Part shown: positions 6,210 to 8,754 of the stretch, piece after piece | Numbering within the stretch: position 1 is the stretch's first letter | How the letters are laid out: the number at the start of each line of letters is the position of its first letter | Assembly: GCA_020718265.1 (NCBI GenBank) | Contig: DYSM01000107.1 | Coordinates: 1 to 8,754 of the forward strand | DNA length: 8,754 bases | Direction: 5' to 3' | DNA from: Draconibacterium orientale | Lineage (GTDB): Bacteria; Bacteroidota; Bacteroidia; Bacteroidales; JAADGE01 | Position numbers and translations under genes: made by a program | The notes under the pieces: model-generated | Databases searched by the model: none | Seen by the model: only the letters and a program-made list of their open reading frames with translations | What the model was told of the DNA's origin: nothing

Positions 6210-7320
6210 TTTCTTCTTGTTTATCAACGGTTTGAATCAATCGATAACCCAAACCCCATTCTATAAAATCGGCAACGCCGAAATAGTTTTTCAACGTTAC
6301 AGAGGCATACAATCTGTCTAAAATGCTGTACCGCAATCCGAAACGCGAAAAAATGTATTCACCTTGTGTCGGAAAGCCGTAAAACAATCCGCCGACTTGG
6401 TACGTTACGGACATGCGCCCAAAGTAAACATTGTAAGTCAAATGCGCGCCGGCGTAATAGGGCGTGCCTTTTGTGCTTCCGAAAATAGTGTCAATCGGCA
6501 AAATTTCCGCATTTACACTGTCGTAAAAATTGTCGAGTCCGAATCCAAAGCCGCGCCGAATGCTTGTTCTGCGCTCATAATCAAGTACAAAACTTGCAAC
6601 CGGATACATACGCCCGCCTAAGATATTTTGGTGCGCGCCGCCGGAAAACGTCAGCGAATAGACATTTGCAGGTTGAAATTTTTTGGAAATTTGAGCTGAA
6701 TCAATCTCTGTTTTGTTACAAATTTGATGCGAAACTCCAACATAAATGCCGACATGGTTGATGCCGCTGTTCGGTTTTTTCAACGCTCCGTTTGAAAAAT
6801 GTGTAAGTGAAGTTCCGACTGCAAAACGCGTTTTCCCAAACTTGAATTCTGCTTCAAAAGTAGGTTTTATAAATACATTGAAATGCGAACCTATCGCTAT
6901 ATTATATGGATTTGTTTGAGAATCAAATGGTTTATTTAAAAAAGCCGGTCCTGTTGCTAAAGAGTAATTTAAGGCAAAATGCGTTGTGGAAACGATAGGA
7001 TGTTTTATATAAAATGCAATGGCAAAAGCATTTCCGAGAATATCTTTATTCTGAAAATCGGAATAATAAAACGAAACGCCGTAACGCGGAAATTTATGCG
7101 ATTTCGCCCAAATATCGCGCATATCGGTTTGTTTCAACACATTAAGTTCAAATGCCGGAACTCTGCCGTTCAAAAAATAATAAAACGACTTGTGATGCGG
7201 AAAAATCACACCGTAATAGGCATTTGCCTGCACAACATCTGCCCGAAATTGAGCAGATAAAACGCTGTACGAAAGCACGATAATTAAAAATAAGAGTGTA
7301 ATTTTAAATCTCAAAACCAA
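6202..7320 (-). CDS. PagL-like acyloxyacyl hydrolase (lipid A 3-O-deacylase family), outer membrane
   Basis: A 372-residue protein with a signal peptide (hydrophobic 7-20, cleavage near LSA|Q at 23) and a beta-barrel-like mature region. HFSNGALKKPNSGIN (174-188) matches the PagL active-site motif, with H174 and S176 in the places of the catalytic His and Ser. PagL enzymes sit in the outer membrane and remove the 3-O-acyl chain from lipid A. The catalytic Glu of Pseudomonas PagL, 12 residues after the Ser, corresponds here to N188, so activity or triad geometry is uncertain. The protein is about twice as long as classical PagL; residues 210-372 form a further barrel-like half. No ATG is available: an in-frame TGA lies at 7327-7329, so translation starts at TTG 7320 or TTG 7314, and the latter gives a tidier MRFKI signal peptide. 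The end overlaps the LolD-like gene. Confidence 0.85.
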   Translation of the reverse strand: MVLRFKITLLFLIIVLSYSVLSAQFRADVVQANAYYGVIFPHHKSFYYFLNGRVPAFELNVLKQTDMRDIWAKSHKFPRYGVSFYYSDFQNKDILGNAFAIAFYIKHPIVSTTHFALNYSLATGPAFLNKPFDSQTNPYNIAIGSHFNVFIKPTFEAEFKFGKTRFAVGTSLTHFSNGALKKPNSGINHVGIYVGVSHQICNKTEIDSAQISKKFQPANVYSLTFSGGAHQNILGGRMYPVASFVLDYERRTSIRRGFGFGLDNFYDSVNAEILPIDTIFGSTKGTPYYAGAHLTYNVYFGRMSVTYQVGGLFYGFPTQGEYIFSRFGLRYSILDRLYASVTLKNYFGVADFIEWGLGYRLIQTVDKQEEND

Positions 7321-7334
7321 AAATTTTCAAAGCC

Positions 7335-7368
7335 CAAACATACAAAAAAAAAATGTCCGGACTGCAAA
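7335..7368 (-). promoter_or_regulatory. Promoter of the PagL-like/LolD-like gene pair
   Basis: On the minus strand, TTTG (7365-7368), a 22-nt spacer and TATGTTTG (7335-7342) fit the Bacteroidota TTTG / TAnnTTTG pattern, with the -7 box exact. Transcription would start near 7328-7331, leaving a leader of only about 10-17 nt before the TTG start codons. Confidence 0.55.
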
Positions 7369-7425
7369 TCCACTCTTTTTTTGGCAATATAAAAACCGAA
7401 CATCGAAACGAATTAAAAAAAAATC

Positions 7426-7433
7426 TAAATTTG
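7426..7433 (+). promoter_or_regulatory. -7 box of the lipoprotein/SPOR gene pair
   Basis: TAAATTTG matches TAnnTTTG exactly and ends 17 nt before the ATG at 7451, implying a very short leader. No TTTG is present at the expected -33 spacing. It faces away from the promoter at 7335-7368 within the same 130-bp divergent region. Confidence 0.5.
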
Positions 7434-7450
7434 CGCAAAATTCGATTGCG

Positions 7451-7924
7451 ATGAAAACGAAAATCGTTTTACTATTTGAGCTATTATCTACGCTTTTGCT
7501 TTCGGGCTGCGGCTTCTACAAACCCGTAACCGTCGGAAAAATCAAAGGTTTAAAATTGGACGAATTGAGTTTTGAAGCTATAAAATTCAAACTCATTGTT
7601 CCGGTTGAAAATCCGAACAGCTATAAATTTCAAATTACGGATTCCGAATTGGAAATCAGCATCAACAACCGTCCGCTTACGAACATCACAACGGACAAAG
7701 CGATGATTGTTCCTAAAAACTTTAAGGGCGACCTCGAATTTCCGGTCACGGTAAAACTCAAAGGCATGTTCGATGCGGCTACGATTGCAATTGTAGAACT
7801 TTTCGGGCGGCGCGGCGCGGAAATTGCCGTGAACGGTTGGCTTAAAGTGAAAGTGTTCGGAATTACGAAAAAATTCAAAGTCGAAGAAAAAAGTAATGTT
7901 TCAATCTTTAAAAATAGCAAATAA
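7451..7924 (+). CDS. LEA_2-type (WHy domain) lipoprotein
   Basis: A 157-residue lipoprotein. The N-terminus MKTKIVLLFELLSTLLLSGC is a type II signal peptide with lipobox LSGC, giving a lipidated Cys20 and membrane anchoring. The mature part resembles the LEA_2/WHy fold, a small immunoglobulin-like beta sandwich found in bacterial lipoproteins and plant desiccation proteins. The clues are the VPVENPNSYKFQITDSELE stretch (50-68; the ENPN motif is characteristic), NNRPLTN (72-78), alternating hydrophobic strands around 95-105, and the closing GWLKVKVFGITKKFKVEE (129-146). The biochemical role is unknown; stress protection or lipid/protein binding has been proposed for the family. The stop codon overlaps the next ATG by one base (TAATG), so it is translationally coupled to the SPOR-domain gene, which suggests a shared envelope role. 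Confidence 0.85.
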   Translation: MKTKIVLLFELLSTLLLSGCGFYKPVTVGKIKGLKLDELSFEAIKFKLIVPVENPNSYKFQITDSELEISINNRPLTNITTDKAMIVPKNFKGDLEFPVTVKLKGMFDAATIAIVELFGRRGAEIAVNGWLKVKVFGITKKFKVEEKSNVSIFKNSK

Positions 7925-8418
7925 TGACATTCAAATTATTGATTTTCAGCTTATTAATTTTATTTTCTATCAATAGCCTCAACGCCCAACGCGAAACATT
8001 ACGTATGGAAAATACCGGCGTAACACCCGACGGTGTCGGCGCAAACGACGGCAAAATAATGATTTCGCAAGATGCTAACGCTCTGAAAGTTGTAAAAAAA
8101 CACCGCGATTTGAACAATGAAACCTTTCCGGGTTGGCGCGTTCAAATTTTCTTCGGCTCCGGACGTACAGCAATGGACGAGTCGCGCTCTGCAAAAAACA
8201 AATTTGCGACCAAATTCGGCACAAAATACGGCTCATACATCGTTTATGACGCACCATATTTCAAAGTTCGCGTGGGCGATTTCAGAACCAGAGCCGAAGC
8301 TATGTATTTTGAAAAAAAAATAAAAACGATGTTTCCAAGTTCGTGGGTTGTGCCCGACAATGTGCGCTACCCGGACCGAGACATAAGCAAAGATAAGGAA
8401 GACGAAGACGGCGAGTAG
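7924..8418 (+). CDS. SPOR-domain envelope protein
   Basis: A 164-residue exported protein with signal peptide MTFKLLIFSLLILFSINSLNA, cleaved before Q22. A linker (about 22-65) precedes a single C-terminal SPOR domain (about 69-145): GWRVQIFFGSG (70-80), a helix rich in Ala/Lys, YIVYDAPYFKVRVGDF (105-120), then RTRAEAMYFEKKIKTMFP (121-138) and a last strand with WVV (141-143). The WRVQI and YFKVRVGDF strands with the following xxAE helix are diagnostic. SPOR domains bind glycan strands lacking stem peptides, as at division sites, so a periplasmic peptidoglycan-binding role is likely. No catalytic domain is present. The tail (151-164) is strongly acidic. Its start overlaps the lipoprotein stop by one base. 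Confidence 0.9.
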   Translation: MTFKLLIFSLLILFSINSLNAQRETLRMENTGVTPDGVGANDGKIMISQDANALKVVKKHRDLNNETFPGWRVQIFFGSGRTAMDESRSAKNKFATKFGTKYGSYIVYDAPYFKVRVGDFRTRAEAMYFEKKIKTMFPSSWVVPDNVRYPDRDISKDKEDEDGE

Positions 8419-8421
8419 GTC

Positions 8422-8754
8422 TCAAACTTTGCTTTTACGCAGAAAATCAACAGCTTCGTTGTCGTAATTCAAGATATGTTGAGTGTTCCATCTTTCAAGA
8501 AATTGGTATAATTCGGAACACGTTGTTGTTGAACCGTTCAGAAATTTGCGCTGAATTGCACGTAAATCGTCTATAAATGATTTGTGGTCGGTTTTGTGTT
8601 TGCTCAAATTCGGATATTGATATTGGCGAAATAAAAGTTCTTCGTCCTGAAAATAATTTTCGGTATAGAACGTCAATTTATGAAAAATCAGAGTCATCTC
8701 GCTTTGGCAATCAGTCTTATTTTCAATAATTTGAATCATATCCATGATACTAAG
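8422..8754 (-). CDS. Hemerythrin-like domain protein, 5' end cut by the window edge
   Basis: The C-terminal part of a bacteriohemerythrin-like four-helix protein that binds a non-haem di-iron centre and usually senses or carries oxygen. Numbered from the ATG at 8745: helix B YTENYFQDEE (27-36), then YPNLSKHKTDH (44-54) with ligand His50 and His54, and helix D LERWNTQHILNYD (83-95) with His90 and Asp95. The Glu ligand is kept (E35/E36), but the His expected in the usual YHFxxEE pattern is Tyr31. Helix A, with its DxxH ligand, is missing from the 107-residue reading. The frame continues open to the window edge (Leu-Ser-Ile before the ATG), so the true start is probably outside and the ATG at 8745 is internal. 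The stop lies 3 bp from the stop of the converging SPOR gene. Confidence 0.86.
   Translation of the reverse strand, partial: LSIMDMIQIIENKTDCQSEMTLIFHKLTFYTENYFQDEELLFRQYQYPNLSKHKTDHKSFIDDLRAIQRKFLNGSTTTCSELYQFLERWNTQHILNYDNEAVDFLRKSKV

Noticed and set aside
6210..6227. TTG at 6227 as the start of the LolD-like protein
   Set aside because: It needs a rare start codon and a 26-nt overlap with the upstream gene, while the ATG at 6209 has a purine-rich leader and gives the usual N-terminus.
7630..8117. Minus-strand open frames opposite the lipoprotein and SPOR genes (96 and 69 residues)
   Set aside because: Both are antisense to genes with clear signal peptides and domain motifs and show no feature of their own.

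Overview
The window looks like chromosomal DNA from a member of the Bacteroidota, probably Bacteroidales or an uncultured relative. The reasons are: signal peptides ending in A|Q, start codons without clear Shine-Dalgarno sequences, several well-placed TAnnTTTG promoter boxes, AT-rich intergenic DNA, and typical families of the group (LEA_2-type lipoprotein, LolD-like ATPase, long-chain polyprenyl synthase, SPOR protein, PagL-like outer-membrane hydrolase). It holds nine protein genes. I see no tRNA, rRNA, CRISPR array, insertion sequence or prophage gene.

Left part (1-3483, minus strand): a 721-residue relative of the membrane-bound ion-pumping pyrophosphatase (HppA), followed downstream by a strong intrinsic terminator, and an MscS-type mechanosensitive channel upstream of it. 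The HppA relative is the most unusual gene here. The membrane scaffold is well kept, but nearly every pyrophosphate/Mg-binding Asp and Lys is replaced and the cytoplasmic loop between the last two helices is mostly deleted. The residues of the ion gate are still present, which suggests a non-hydrolysing paralogue.

Middle (3484-5543): a divergent promoter region, then an outer-membrane beta-barrel protein and a long-chain polyprenyl diphosphate synthase on the plus strand. A 202-bp convergent intergenic region follows, with an 11-bp periodic repeat and a heptanucleotide tandem repeat.

Right part (5544-8754): a minus-strand pair, PagL-like acyloxyacyl hydrolase then LolD-like ATPase, with overlapping ends. 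Divergent from it is a plus-strand pair (LEA_2-type lipoprotein then SPOR-domain protein) joined by a TAATG overlap. A hemerythrin-like protein converges on that pair with only 3 bp between stop codons. Its start is probably outside the window, and one iron-ligand His is replaced by Tyr.

Most of the genes serve the cell envelope: ion and osmotic balance, lipid A trimming, lipoprotein sorting, quinone or undecaprenyl side-chain synthesis, and peptidoglycan binding. No multi-gene defence or mobile system is visible. The best candidate for undescribed biology is the catalytically stripped pyrophosphatase relative.
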